The position numbers and the translations under genes were made by a program. The notes under the pieces are model-generated. The model saw only the letters and a list, made by a program, of their open reading frames with translations. It searched no databases and was not told the DNA's origin. DNA of 64,000 nucleotides from Athripsodes cinereus (Eukaryota; Arthropoda; Insecta; Trichoptera; Leptoceridae): assembly GCA_947579605.1 (NCBI GenBank), contig OX388318.1, forward strand, positions 26,336,098-26,400,097, written 5' to 3'. Shown here piece after piece: positions 1-15,200 of this stretch. Position 1 is the stretch's first letter; each line of letters opens with the position of its first letter.

Positions 1-720
1 CTACAGTGATCAGCTTTTGCGTGTGCAATCACATAATAAATTCGCACAGTTTTCGTAACATATCAGTGTATGTTTACGTCAATTTTAATCGCATTCTCGC
101 ATTTAATATTCTGTGTTCCGTATCATGGTAGATCTTTCATAATAAGTGCATCAATAGCTCTAAATAATAACAACATGTGTCGCGTACTGATCTGTTTCTG
201 AGAATTTTGTATTCGGTCCGAACGCTAGCCTAGCGACCAGCAGTGATAACAACACGTGTTCCCTTAGTATGTGTAACAAAGACGGCAACACAACACCACC
301 CAGCTCCAGACACAGTGAAGACAGAAACAACAACACCACTTCATCTCTCTGTATGAAATAACAACCACCACCATGATAAGGCTACTACATTCTACTATGA
401 TTATAAATTCATAATTATATCAAAGGAAACACAAAAAAGTATTTGAGCAACAGCAACTGCCAAAGCAACAGAACATTGGAAGGGCAGAATCTCACTCAAT
501 CAGAGTTCAGCGAGCACTGGGAAAATTTATATCAAAGAAAGGAGCTTCAGAGCCGCCGCGCCAACTGCCGGAACAGATTGACCACAGACTGAATTGAGAG
601 AGAATCAGCCCACCACCACACTTAGAACTGCTGTTCGGGAGAAGTCACGGCGCCCTTGAGATGGTCATGGATTATTAAACGGCGCCACATAGAAATGATC
701 CAATATTATTATTATTATTA
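1..720 (-). repeat. Dispersed repeat, copy 1 (unclassified)
   Basis: Read on the minus strand, this matches the plus-strand sequence at about 26367-26850 in several collinear blocks: a GCGCCGTTTAAT block followed by CTCAAGGGCGC, a GTTGTGTTGCCGTC block followed by TGTTACACAT, a TTCTCAGAAAC block and a CGATTAAAATT block. The copies are diverged and no coding potential is visible. I cannot assign a class. The left end is cut by the window edge. Confidence 0.5.
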
Positions 721-1146
721 TAATATTGGCAATGCACCCTTATTTGGATGATTTTCGCCTTTCACAATCATAGATTCATTGATTTAATTTATAATCATAT
801 TTAGATTTGTATTCATAAAAAGAAAGACCTATAATATGTCATACCATTTAACACAACTTTATCACTATTAGAGTAGAATTTATGTAAGAGCGCCCCGCTC
901 ATAGGTAAATGATTACTAAGACATCCTTCAGTAATGAGTATGCTACACACACCACACAATGCGCTAGCCTATCACAGCGATGCTACTCGGTTACTAATAC
1001 AATCACGTGTTCTGTAATACACATTACTTGTGATTGTGTGCGTAGCGGTGCTAGGGCACTTTTAAAAAAATTTAAGTCTAACATAGTATTACGTATTATA
1101 TAAATTGTAAAATTCACAAATTAAATTTTATAAAGTTAATTTTTAC
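1..1146. other. Vps13D intron sequence, 3' of the last exon in the window
   Basis: No exon could be placed here. A good splice donor on the minus strand (reverse complement of AC at 1145-1146) opens this intron, and the next Vps13D exon must lie beyond position 1. About 1-720 is a dispersed repeat described separately. The rest (720-1146) is AT-rich and holds nothing I recognise. Confidence 0.7.
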
Positions 1147-4100
1147 CTGCAGAACTTTCATAGAGTTGAGATCTATCTGGACAGTAACAGGATCAATGAT
1201 GGAGAGGGCTGTCTCATCTTCCATACCCAATACACAGGAGAACACCTCGCAGTGATTCAACACACACGACAGTGGCTTGGGCTCACTGCCTGGTTTGTAT
1301 GAGATGACTGTGGTGCTCTGTAATACACAGAAAGTATCATATCAATTGATAACATAAAGTGTAGATACGAGAGAGAGGGAGAATGTAAAGAGAATGTGAG
1401 AGTTACCTTTAATATGACTGCATTGGTGTCCCACTGGGAGGTGTCTTCCACAAACACTACTTGGGACTCTGTGATATTAAGCTTCAACTCAAAGTTGGCT
1501 TCACTCACTGGTGATTGTCTATGTGTGGAGCCTCCTGACAGGGTCTCTCTCTGATAGATCCTAGCCCTAGAATCATCAAAACACAGAAAGTAACACAAAC
1601 ATATTATAGCATGGATTCTTTATTCAGAGTTAGCAAAATAATGAATAAGGTTCTAACATAGGAAGGTCCATAATGGTGATGGTGTTTGGTGTTGGTGGAC
1701 TCATGATGAACTCATTGACAGCCTGCCACCAGTCTATAATGGCCATCAGCCTCATGTTGTTAACAAGAATGGTGTAAGCAGAGTGTTCCTTTCTCTTCCT
1801 GGCATGCACCTCTGCCTGTACTGAGTGTATCCCATTGTGGTCCACCTTAAGTCCCATTGGTTGGACTATACTACTGAATACATTGAACCTTTTGTTCACA
1901 GGGAAGGATTTGTACCTCGTATCAGATACCAATATTTCCTAGAAAAAACAAAAAGAAAATCAATACACTCACTAAGCAAGATCAATTAATAAGATTGAGC
2001 CTGTATGAATATATATAACAATGAGACAATACCTGTGATACCAGGTCAATGTCTTGTGTCATATCAGAGAATGTCTCCACCAGGAGATGTGACTTGATGA
2101 AGTTAATGCAGGCCAGGGACGCTCCCTCCTGTGATGGTGTGGTGTGCCTGGTCTCCAGACGCAGTGTCACATTCAGCAGCTCTAGTCGGATGGAAGTCAG
2201 GGTCCAGGTGCGCTCCTCTACTTCTTGCATCACACTGCTGGAGTATGGACCAGATGCGACGCACAGATCATCCGTGTTTTCTCCTAAATTACATCCCAGC
2301 AATCCTTTAATCACTCTATACTGAGTCAAGTCAATGGCACCATCCAAAGTATCCAAAGTTCCTTGAATAGTCATGTCTGCCACTAAAATCATAGCATCAA
2401 ATATTAATCAAATATCACTTATAGACGTTATAGATGTAATCTATATTCCTCCCATCAATTCTTTTCTCTTATTAGAAGATGTTTACCATTGTGATGATCC
2501 TCCAGGTTCCTTTCAACTTGTAGAGTGAGTCCACACTTATGTGTGAGCAGGCAGGGACCTCTCCTGGCCACTCCATTCAGATCTCCTAAAGCCAAGTATC
2601 CCTCCTCACTTCCTGCACCACTGCTCTCACTCACCCTCTCCCCACAATACAGGTCCATGTTGTCCAGGTGGATAGTCATCACATCGAGTAATTCTCTGAC
2701 AGCTGAAATACAATGTCATCATTCTATAGAATATCTCTCACAATATAAATTAGTTAGAATTATTAATAAAATTACATACGATCATCTGGATTGGCTATGG
2801 TGCTGACAGTCCCTGAGGAACCAGACTTCTTGAATACATTATTAGCTGTCAGCTTGCTAAGGTCTGCTACCAGCACAGATGTACTGGCACTACTAACTGG
2901 GACTAGGATGGCCGGTGCCAGACACTGGATTGAGAGTTGAAGACGAGTGCTAGGAGAGTTAGCTGTGACAGACACCTTCTGGTGAGCAGACGAGAGCACA
3001 GCTTGAAGACGAGAGAATTCTTTAAAGAAACTTTGAATCTCCCCAACAAATCTTTTGGTATGGATGTAAATAATGGAACTCATCTCAATGAGTAGACGAG
3101 TGTCACAATCAGTCAATAGAGCATCCTCTGGACGGAATCTGGAACAGAGATGGTTTATATTAAATTTATTTTTTTATTCATTCTTTGATTGCAATACAAA
3201 TTTACACATACAATTATATTATTTTTTTGTGAACAACTAATTCATATATGAATTTAATTCACCTCTCGTATTGAAAGTTGAGAGCCTCTTTTCCTGATGA
3301 GAGAAATCTTTCTCTCCAGATGCGACCATGTGGAGTAAGGTCAGTGAGTGACATGGAATGCAGAGTTCCTGAAATCTGTTTGCCCCCACCCACTGTACCG
3401 CTGAGTGTGAGCACCTCCAGTCCTGATATGTTAGCCCGGCACACCTCCCTGGAGGGCCGCAGTAGCATTATGTTCAGAGACTTCACTGACATTTCCATCT
3501 CACAGAGCCCTGCATCCTCTATGAAACAACAAATATTTTTTTTTTATTTTAATAAATACAACAGCTTTAACAATGAATAATACAATAATATACATTTAAT
3601 AATTTACATTTCCAATTAATATTGACATACAACATAGTCATATGATTACTTTTATCAGATCTGCATTCAACATACGGGAGCAAAAAACAGACCAACCTTT
3701 AGTGGATTCCTGTAGATGGCTCTGTGCCTTATTGGAGTTAGTCTTCTTATTGGAGTTTTGTTCTTCATCAGAGCCCATGCCAAAAAAGTCTAAGACAACC
3801 ACCCAACTGTCCACACTCACAACTAAATCCAAACTGTTGAAATCTACTTTAGTCACCTTACGAACCTATAAACATTTATATTATATTATGCTATAAATAT
3901 GGGAATTGTACAGAGAAATATTGAATAGAGTTGCAGGTGAGAGGCGACTCACATTTTTATATTTCTCTTTGAAGTCTGGATGCTCTGTGTCTCTGAACTC
4001 AATGGAGATGAGAACCAAGTTATCTGGAGCCAGTGACATCTGCTTCTCCATCTTTTTGTTAATCACTGGAGGAAGGGGAGAGAGGTGAGTGTGTAGGTTG

Positions 4101-7100
4101 TCTGGTAGAGAGGGGCTGGGAGAGGAGACTGTGAATGGGGCATCCGCCTCATCCAATGTGAGATCAGGACAAGATTTGGAAACATATGTCGCTTTTGGAA
4201 TGGAAGGCTTGTGGGACATCATCATGAACCTGTGCCTGGAGTCCACCTCCCGAGACAAATCTTCCATAGTGATAGATCTCAGGGACATCTGTAACATAAA
4301 ACCTCTCATTTATAAATCTAACTCAACTCACACAACATTACAATGTTATAAATAGTAAGTATGTGAGATAGCTCTGACCTCTACAATAGTTTTGTCAGGC
4401 TGACACTTCTCATAGTTGACAAAGAAATCTCTGAAGGACAGGTCCACCAGACTTCTCTCCCCTTCTCCAAAGTCCCCTCGCAGCTCCACAGTAAAGATAG
4501 GTAACTGGAAGTGGACTGTAATCAAATAAATACTATGCTGTAATATATGTATTACAAATTAACACACTTAAGCCTAAGGACGTATTTGGTGTTGCCGGAC
4601 CACTCCTGTGGAATCGCCTATTGGCTACACTGAAAAAGAATCAGCTGATAATCATCTCAGTGATCTTGAGACAGTTTTAGTACTCTGAAATGGAACTAAA
4701 ATCAAATCATCCATCATCATTGATTATTCATTTTATATATTTCCTCTGGAGTGTTTCATAAATTTTCAATCAATTTTATTGTCGACTGACCCTTGACTTG
4801 TTGGAATGTGTTGGTGGCTGGTGCTGTGTAGATCTGCTGCTTGTGGGTTTGGTTATCCATGCTGAGGGTACGTGTGTCCGCAGAGGAAGGCGGCTGTGGG
4901 TGTGGCTGAGTGTGGTGTTGGGGGGGTGCTGTTACTCCCAGGGTGGTCACTGTGTCCAGCAGCTGCTCGTACTGTCTCCGGCTGGATGAGACCACCAGAG
5001 GGGTCACCACTTTACCAACTATCTGTAATGTATAACATGCAACTCATATTGTATAACACTTTATTTTATTTCACATATTCAGCATACATCCTTCCTTAAA
5101 AGTTTGTTGCATTACCTGTAAGCAGTGTTCCTGTGAGCTGACTTCAATGTCACCAGATGGCAGAGGCACTCTCTCCACAGTGAAATGCAGGGTGGTATCA
5201 TGTAGGATGGGTTTCCCTTCCATACCACAACTGTAGATGGACTCCACACTTTGGTGCATCAGACCCGACTTGATTAAGTGACTGGATATGTCCAACTGCA
5301 AGCAAATATAAAACCTATATAGTAACACACAACTTTGATAGACATCAGGTATGTGAGGTGTGTAAGGTGTGTGTGGGTGGGTGTAATTACCGAATAGACA
5401 TTGATATCCTTGATGTTGATGTTGTAGAAGTTGGTGAAGTGACTCCTGTTGGTGAGGGAGATGTTGCCCAGGTGAGCCACAAACACTTCAGGGCTGTTGG
5501 GGGCACGAGGCAATACAATCACAGGGGTGTCCAAGATCACTTCCACTCTGTAACACATTTGGATATATTGTAACACTGCTTGCAATGAACAACTAATAAG
5601 AAACGTCATCAGAGATGTAAACTAGTAAAATCTTTAAAACAATGAATTGTATCGCCATACCTCAATGCACAACATTATTATTTATTGATAATATCATAAT
5701 AAGACAAAAGACATCTCTCTCAACAATAAAATATATAGTAAAATAAAACATTTGTTTCGTTATGGAATTCTACTACCTGAACACCGACACAGTGAATAGT
5801 GAATTATTATTCATATCTAGGTATAGGTACATTTTTTAATAGCTTTCCTACTGAAATATGTGCTCTAAAGCAGTATTCCGCAAACTTTTTGTGTTCAAGG
5901 TACACCTATCAAATCAAGAATTTTTAGAGGTACACCAAAGAAAAAAGCAATGTTTATTTAATATTTATTTATTACTAAAATCAATATATAATATCAAAAG
6001 ATGTTGAGTGAGAAATATGAGCCTGAGCATTAACTGAGCTCAAGCGATCAAAATTTGAAGCAATCATTGATAAGGCTGCTCTCAACTCTTCATTGATTTT
6101 CCTCAGGGGTTCTCTTTTTTCCGATTTAATAGTAGTGAGAGTTGAAAATCCCAATTGGCATAAGTAGGTTGTTGCAAATGGTAATAGAATTGCAACAACT
6201 TTTTTTAGGTGAAGGTATTATCTTCACAAAACCTTGACTTTTTTTCTGCGGCACACCAACTGATGACCACGGTACACCAGTGTGCCGCGGCACACGCTTT
6301 GCGGAACACTGCTCTATAGGATATAAGGAAATTTAAAACAGAGATAGTTAATGTAAATTTAAGATTTGTGTAACATGTGTAATTAATGTTAGTGTGCTCC
6401 GTGGTGAGTGTTTGCATTGAGAATGAATCTTAAGTGTAATGACATAATGACTATAGTATTCTGCAGTCTGTGGGTCTATGGTGATTTGAACTATTTATAT
6501 GAACGCCTTGTATGGTAAAAACTTATGTATTTTTTTAGCCTAAAACTTATAATCAGAAGTTTCTTGGATCAAATTTGCTAGCCAACTTAAAATAATAGAC
6601 TACTCAAACAATATATTGATGTTCACATATACTGACAATTCTATTGCAATACAGAAAATACATGTTATCAACATATTAAACTTGATTTGTCCAATGGTTT
6701 CTGCATATTACATACTTGAGATTGATGGCTGGAGAGTGCAAATCAAGTGTGGAGTCGTGATAGTCCTGTGGCACTGCAATGCTGATAGAGCGAGGCCTCC
6801 GTGGTAGAGACCATTCAGTGGAGCCTGCCATGCGAGGGTTAGAGTACAGAGACTCCGTCCTGAATATACAATACAGTACATCATTTGTCTTGTGTATTAT
6901 CGATTAAAATAAATATAAAAAGAACAGCTCTGTTGAATTTTCACTTAATATTTTTAAACTCAAATATTTTTGTCCATTCAAGTGAAAGTTTTAAAGAATA
7001 TATAGTAACTTAAATAGAAGATACAAAGTAGTTGATTGTAAACAGACACATCCTTCAACAATTGTTTTATTTATCACAACATGAGGATGGTTTGGGTGCG

Positions 7101-9282
7101 GGGCAACTGGACAATGAAACCATGATAGAGAGTGTTAATTGTTTGTTTGTTTGAAGGTCTGAAATGATGGGAGAAATAAAGCAAACCTGAAACCAAACAT
7201 TTGACAATGAATATTTCCTGAAAGGATTTATAACACAAAGTGCAATAGAATTATTGTTCTTATTTTTTATAAGTCAAACAGTCATATACAGGTAACAATA
7301 ACAGAATTGTATAAAGCCGTAAGTGGACCAGTAAAGTCCCCTATCATTGCCAATATGTACAAATAATTAATGCAACAACAATCACAGACATGTATATCAT
7401 AATATGTATTTAAAGTATATAACCAAGAGCTGTATTATATACCTGAAGTGCACCAGCCCTATGGCCATATCTGTGGCTGCCGCCCGTATGGAGCGTGCCA
7501 GGTTGGAGAGGTACTGAGTGAACTGTGCCACACACCACTGCAGCTCCCCTATGAAGGCTCCAGAGTGTGTGTACCACACAGAAGCCATGTGGATGGAGAC
7601 ACCCACACTTATCTCATCTAAACACAATGCAGATTATATATTTTTCATCTTTACTAACTTTCAAAACATTTTGCTAAAATACACAGCCAATACATTATAT
7701 ATTAATTTTTGCATTTGCACAAATATGCAAAAATTAATATATAAAAAATAAGAAATATCTCTTTCACAATACACCAGTCATAATGATGCAAATCAATACA
7801 ATACATAATATGTTTTTATTACATTCAGAAATTGATAATAAAAGTGTAGTTCAGTATTAAAATGTGTACATATTATTTATGTTATACGGAATAAACTATT
7901 TGTACACAAATGTGGTAAATAATATCAAAATATTATGGAAAAAAATAAATCATCAACTTTTTTTGAGTGGCAGAGGCTTGTGCCTTTCATGTGTTTCAAA
8001 AAGGTACAACGAACAAATAATAAGGAGTTTCATAAATAACTCAGTCTTCACAAAAATTCCCTTTCATTAAAACAATATATAAAAACAATGGATCCACGTT
8101 GATGGATATTATGAGTGAACGTAATTTAAATTAATATAATTTTTATATGATGTATGTATGTAAATCCTGATATTTTTTTTATAATTTATTTTAAATTCTT
8201 TGTAATTGTAAAACAATGTCACACTTATAAAGAGGTTTGCTGGAAAAGATTGCCTCCAGGCAATAAGTACACCTATTGTATGTAGCCTATATGAGTAGAT
8301 ACTTATCATACACCAATATGTCCTTCATAAGTGAAAATGAGATAATGGACATTTTTTGTTTTTGTGAAATGTGGGCATTTTTTTATTTTATTTTGGATTT
8401 CTCATACATTATCTTGTAAATTTAACATCATTAACAACACAAAAACATAAATAATCACAAATAAAACCATTAAAATTACCAAAAATTCTATGGACATAAT
8501 ATAAGATTTAGAAGTGCATCGATGGACAAAAGCGATTTTTTTGCTGGATTTTTATTTCAATTCTTTTCCTTACTTTGTCAGGATCAACAATTTGAACAAT
8601 TGTACCTATACATTTTCAGTGCTTTAAGCATTAATTTTTCAATAAAATATCAGAACACAGCACACGCAAAAACTAGAAAAATAATTATGGCCGCCATAGT
8701 GAAAAATTGCTGTACGTTGATTGGCCGGTTTGGACTTATGTGAATTCGGTATAAAACTATTCATGGACATATAAGGTTTTGATATGAATTTGATTTTTTA
8801 GACAGTATTTTCATAATAAATCTGTGGACATATGTGAGTAAGATCAAAATTAAACCAAAGTAAAAATGATTCTCTATGCGCCCATATAATAAAGTGAAAT
8901 TTTGTACCTGGTGGACATACCGGAGATTGATAAGTATCTACTAATATTACAACAAAAAAGAGTTTATTATTATTTTTATTACAAAACTCAATAAAATAGA
9001 ATAAATTACCATTAGCCTCAACATCAACAGTCTGTATGGCATTGGCATCATGATGTAACCGTGTAATGTGGAATGATAGGGCGTGTGTGTTACTGCTGGA
9101 GGGGTGCATGTGTCGCGAGTAGATCTCCTGGGTAAGGGCATGTGTGAGAGAGTGTGCGTGGTGGTGCGGATGTAAGGGGTCATGCCCCACGCTCACAATG
9201 CGAGGGTGTACGCCTGCACCATTGCATAGGGAGACCACCTGCAGCCCACCAAGGGATCCGCACAGCACCAAACTCCGATCAC
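1147..9282 (-). CDS. Vps13D: Vps13D exons 21-36
   Basis: Sixteen exons cover about residues 1240-2438. Landmarks in order: SLGGLQVV (exon 21), [14 protein letters not shown] (22), [20 protein letters not shown] (24), ESIYSCG and [16 protein letters not shown] (25), a [17 protein letters not shown] segment (27), [20 protein letters not shown] (29), [20 protein letters not shown] (30), [15 protein letters not shown] (31), [12 protein letters not shown] (32), [15 protein letters not shown] (33), and [13 protein letters not shown] (36). The acceptor of exon 35 is ambiguous between 1566/1567 and a site 6 nt further in; both keep the frame. The coding sequence stays open at the donor 1145-1146, so the gene continues outside the window. 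Confidence 0.92.
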
Positions 9283-12200
9283 CTGAAAGCAGTAACACAA
9301 AATTGAACTTATAAACCTGTGAAAGAATATTTATAAAATTCAGAAAAACGAATAAACAAAAAATACTGTTTATTTTCACTTAATAATTTTATTAAATGCA
9401 GAGACCTTTCAGAACTAGATCATTTTCAGTACCAGATTCTTAGAATGTCAAAGTTAAAGATTTTCTAAGAGTCCGGCACTGTAGATGGACCAGTTCCTAA
9501 AGGCCTCTGTCATTTGGTAAAATGATTAAGTGAGAGTAAACAGTTTATTATGTTTTAATATTTTTTATCAATTTCTCAAATGGAATTTATTAATGCTATA
9601 TTTTAATATCTCAATGGGACACAGCATGCAATTTGTATTTTTGTTTGAATATATTAAATATAAGTGATAATGAATCATTAACTGGTACATATTTTGCATT
9701 ACATTACATTATGATATTATTATATACTCACCGACAGTCGCTTGTATCTTAGCATCACTCATAGTAGCCGTGGCTATCTTGCGCGCAACCAGTTCTCCGT
9801 CCTGCAGAGAGGCGCGCAGCAATAACACGCTCAGTCTGTGGAAATCAAATGTGACTTCTGTGTGCACCATCACCCCTGTGTCTGCTTCCGTATCAACAGT
9901 GAGACTCTCCTCGCTCTTGGCCTCTCCAGTTTTCAGTACAGACTCTGAGGGAACTCTCCTGGGTACAGGATGTGGTGTAGATGAGACACGTTTGGCAAAC
10001 CCAATTAGTTCTACAATAGTCTCTTGATTGGCTACAAGAGAGTGACATGATAACAATATTAGATTTACATTTTGAACTTTTTGAAGTTTATGTCATTTGT
10101 TTGTTATAAACACTGAAGACTGAAGATTAATATAATATTCATACAATATTTAATAGAATATAAAATTTTCGGTCAATTTCTACTACAGGTTATCCAGTAG
10201 TTTCCTGTTAGAAAATATATATTGATGATCATAGTTGTATTCATTTCAATAATCTTTCACTATACACTGTTACAAGATATCATGGGGCATCCAGATATGA
10301 GCTGTGGGAGGGGTATGAATTATATTTATATAATGAACATAGTAGAATTTCATGGCATAATTATGCATTTTAATAATATTGCCAATCACTGGACATTATG
10401 CCCCCCCCCCCTTGTTACGTTATACAGTAAAGGATAATAACAATATGTACCTACAACTATGATTATAAATATACATTTTCATAATGGATACTACTGGATA
10501 ACCTGTAGTAGAAATTAACCCAATTTTCATTGTTTTCTATTATGTTAGTATTTTTTATTACAACTCTTCACTTTGATTATTATTGTGAGATGATAAATGC
10601 TTTTAAAAATACACTAGACTTCTTTTTAAAATATAACAGGCATGTGTCTGTTCATCAATTAATAGTGATTATAATAATTATTAGAGATTAGTGATAGTTT
10701 GTTTGTATGTATATATGTTGTGGTGGTACTGACCAATGATATCGAGATTATTGAAGAGAATGTTGGCCACTCTCAGCTCCTCCCCTTGACTGGAGGGACA
10801 CTGCGCTGTCACAACCATCACCTCCACAACTATCAGAGCCTCACTGTCCACCATACCATCCACAGTGGGACTGGGGCTCACACACCATCTGCCACCTAAA
10901 CAAACAAACACACACACATAATTATATATTAACATTTTATTGACATCTGCCATAAAAATAAGACAACTGGCATAAATGATCTCATCTCCACTGAATTGAA
11001 GATTTTTTAATGTCTTTTAGAAGTAGCTGAAAAATATTATTACAATATGTCGTACTTAATTTATAAATTTCCTTAAATATGTACATAGATTTTGTTTAGT
11101 GGCTCACCTTGTTGTTTGGTGAATGATGTTGACGTGTTGAGATGGTGCAGGGCCTGTGACAGTGCTGCGGGTGGCGGGGGGTAGTGTGAAGAGGTGGCGT
11201 TGGAGCACGGGGGAGGTGGGGACGCAGGAGAAGTGGGAGAGGTGGGTTCACTGTCCCTCATGCTGCCAGACACACTGTCCATACTGAAACATACGCGCAT
11301 ATTACAATTTTGTTGTTTATGTCGCTACTCAATCCACCACAATTCTTGATATATTACAAAACAGCCTAATTATTATGAATGTGGCTGTATCTAGACTATT
11401 ATCTACATTAGGCGCACTCAAGCTAACGCATAAAATGAAATGAACAAACATATTTTTTTATTTCTTCTCTATTCTTAGTCAATATAGAGAAAGAAAGAAA
11501 ACAGTCAACTGACACTACTTGGTGCAAGTTCATGTTTAATACGAGATAATTGAAAAAAACACAATATGTAGTTAACTTCCAAATGACTTTATTAACTTCG
11601 CGTACTAGTATTCGGAGACTCTCGTCTCCATCATCAGGCGATTAGTAAAAAAGTAAAATAAGATACAGAGACAAACAGTATTTATAGGATTTGAACAAAA
11701 GAAAGTTGGGAGAAGCCCGTGTTGATAAGAAAGTAATTACAATTCATTGATGAAAAACTATTGGAAAGTGAACCGCTGTGGACGGATTCACGAGAGTGAA
11801 TCTTCAACCAACCAACTTTCTTTTGTTCAAATCCTATAAATACTGTTTGTCTCTGTATCTTATTTTACTTTTTTACTAATCGCCTGATGATGGAGACGAG
11901 AGTCTCCGAATACTAGTACGCGAAGTTAATAAAGTCATTTGGAAGTTAACTACATATTGTGTTTTTTTCAATTATCTTGAAATGGACTTCCAACAAGTAC
12001 CTTCGGTCAACAACATTAATGTTTAATACTATGAATAGAACACTCTTTACATTTATTACTTCTTATTTATAACTTGATGGGTGAGGCACCGCCCACTTAG
12101 GAAAAATTAATTTTTGATTGTTTAACACATGTACAAAAATATATCAGCAAAAAGGTGTTCTAACTGTATTACGCTGATATGTGTTTCATTATGGCTAGAA

Positions 12201-15200
12201 ATACTGACCCAACATGTTTGTGACTTGCTATAAGTAGCTCAAAGTCAGGTCCATATGTCTGGAGTGCGTCCACAAACAGTAAAGAGTGTACACTAAGGGA
12301 CAGACTGTAATCGTATGGGCGAGTAGTCACAGACGCCCTCACACCGCACACCTGTACCTCCGCTATACTGCGACCACGTGATTGTACCTGGAAATTACAT
12401 TATTATTTTTTTAAATAAATAATATAAACAAAATAGGTAATCATTTTTTTTCTTCTTCTTTCACTTTGATGTTCCTCTTGGGGGTAAAAAGAAAAAAAAA
12501 CTTTTCAGATGATAAGTGATGATATTTTAATTAAAAACTCTAATGTTTGTACAACAATTTTATTAAGTTGGGTTGTCGTAAGAAACTAGACACCAATTTG
12601 CAATAAACATGTCCTCTGTATGTAAATCAATGTTTTTTTGCTGTACATGTAATTTAGGTTTGTAATTATTTGTATAAATTTATATAAAAGAATAGATAAA
12701 CATATGTTTTCCAACATGATTCTTCTGACACATGAGATGTGATACACATATTTGTTTCGGGTTGGCAATCAACAATAGATTATCAACAGCCTCAAACACA
12801 ACCATAAAGATGGTTGCCGTTAGTTGACATGTATGCTCAACAGATGTTGAACTAATGGTATAAAACAGGAATCGGTGGGATTGGTGAATGTACTATGGGT
12901 AAAATCGACTTATATCAGCCTAAGCCGATTTGTAAGCATCAGAACACCTCTCCTGTTTCCTACTAAAGGAAGTTTGCATGATCTGCTGGTTGGGCGGATA
13001 ACGTGTCTGTAGAGTAATATTCACTCACGCATGTGTAAATAATCCAGTAAATAGCGAAAACTACGTACATTTAACACACGCGAGGGGTTCGTCGGTAGCC
13101 TGGAGGTAGAGTCTCAGCCTCGTAAACAAGGGGTCCGTGGTACAATACCGTGTGCCGGCAAACTCCTCTTTCACGACACAAGCTTTTAGTAGCTTACTGT
13201 GAAAGGTGTATAAGGTTGTATTTGGGTTTATAACAAAACCCAGATATATCTTTTTAAAATAAAAAATTACCTCGAGTGCCATCTGATCTACATGGAACTG
13301 CAGCATGAGTAGGCGTGACATCTGTGTGTAGGATCTCTCTGTGTGCTCAGTCTCAGACTGCTCAGTGGCGGCCTCCTCATACGGAGGGCAGATCTTCAGC
13401 TCCTCATTCAGAGGCAGTGTACTGTAACTATAAAACACACCACAATATTAATACCTTTCTTGTATATATATTTTATTTTCATATTGACAATACAGGTATG
13501 TATACATTAAAGTAAAGAGAATACTAACCTGTTAGAGGCGGGCATCTGATGGTGATGATTGAGTTCCCATAGCAGGGCCTGTATGGAGAGCAACTTGTGC
13601 TCATTGAGGTGAACCACAAGATGGGGTAGAGTGCCGCACAGTGTCACACTCGGGAACTGAGGATCACTCGTATAGATGACACGACGCTCCACCTAAACAC
13701 AATACATACACATCATGTGACGCTATAATAACAATAAAATAATTGGTAAAAATTTAAACGATTAAACATCAACAAATTTAAATTATAATAAACAAATAGT
13801 AAAAAAACAACATCATTATAAAATCAACATTACAAATACGATCATTGAAAAAAGAATTGTAAATTATTGAATAAATAAAATGAAATGAAATGAATAGGAC
13901 ATAACAATAATAGTTCAATAATATAATAAAGAATGTTGAGGAAAGAGGGAACTTAATTGACGCAGCGACGCTGTAAATGGAAGGAGGAGGTTTTTGCCTG
14001 CGCTAACATAATGAATGAAATGTTTTGTGTACCTGTAGGGAGATGTTGAACTTATCGAGGATATGCAGTGAGGAGGTGCCCTTGGTGTTGGCATACTTCC
14101 AGTTGTCTCTCACTCTCCCTACCAACACTTGCAGATCACTCAGCTCTACCTTGTACCTGTTACATATACACAAACAATATTGTATTCAATAGAAATGTGT
14201 ATGAGATAAATTTATATATTATAATAATAAGCACTCCTGGTTTACAATAAGACAGGTATGTAGTGTTTATATGTCACAATAATGCATTATGATAGAGACC
14301 TGTCATAGAGTCTGTGATGTAATGCATCCTGATCCAGGGGGGCTGCAGTTGGCTGTTGCCCCCCTGGTGCTGTGGGGAAGGCGGGAGGGTCTGCAGGCAG
14401 GGGGGAGGTGCCGCACTCTGTCAGATTGAGGTCACTGGCTTCACTTCCCGGTGGGGTGGAGCATGGCGTCATGAACATCTCTACAAGACAGACAGACATT
14501 CATACAAAATATAACTTGAACTCACAATTACATTTACATATTCATAAAATAATAAAAATACACTAAAAAAGTTTTATAGTTAGTTTATTATAGTGATTTA
14601 GGTTTGTTGGGGTTTAGTTTGAAATAGTCATTGCATGTTGAAACCTACATCACTGTAATAAAGTAACTACTAAAGCTTTGGAACATATTTTTATTTTGTT
14701 ATAAAAAGTAAAGAAGTTTTACAAAATAAATAACAAGAAAATATTTCACGCAAACATATTTGGAATCAGAATACATTCAAATATAGTTACATTATTAAAG
14801 TAGCCGTAAAATAAATATTATCATTAACAGTTGAAGATGTTCACCAACAGGAAGTCATTATAAAAACATTCAGAATTCCATTCCTCATTGCCCCTGGTAC
14901 GAGATCGAGAAACATTCCAAACTGACAGTTTCTCTCGTCTGTAGGATGAGAATTGGTCATTGTGTTGTGGCTTCCCACCTGTCAAGGATGGGCATTATCC
15001 TTTCTCCCATGTGCGGATGTGAAACCAACGCGGAAACCTTGGACCACTTATTCTTTGAGTGTTCTTTATATGACAGAGAAGAATTTATGCAGACGATTAC
15101 AGACAAAATTGACATATTTCCTATCAATATCTTAAACTTGCTTGCCCAAAATTCTTCAGAAATGAACAATATAATGGTTAAGTTCTTAAAATCAAACAAT

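Noticed and set aside
909..1103. Small open reading frame as a gene
   Set aside because: Intronic, Cys/Ser/Thr-rich, no recognisable family, no splice or start context.
8522..8743. Open frame as a gene
   Set aside because: AT-rich intron 21 of Vps13D with no protein similarity that I recognise.
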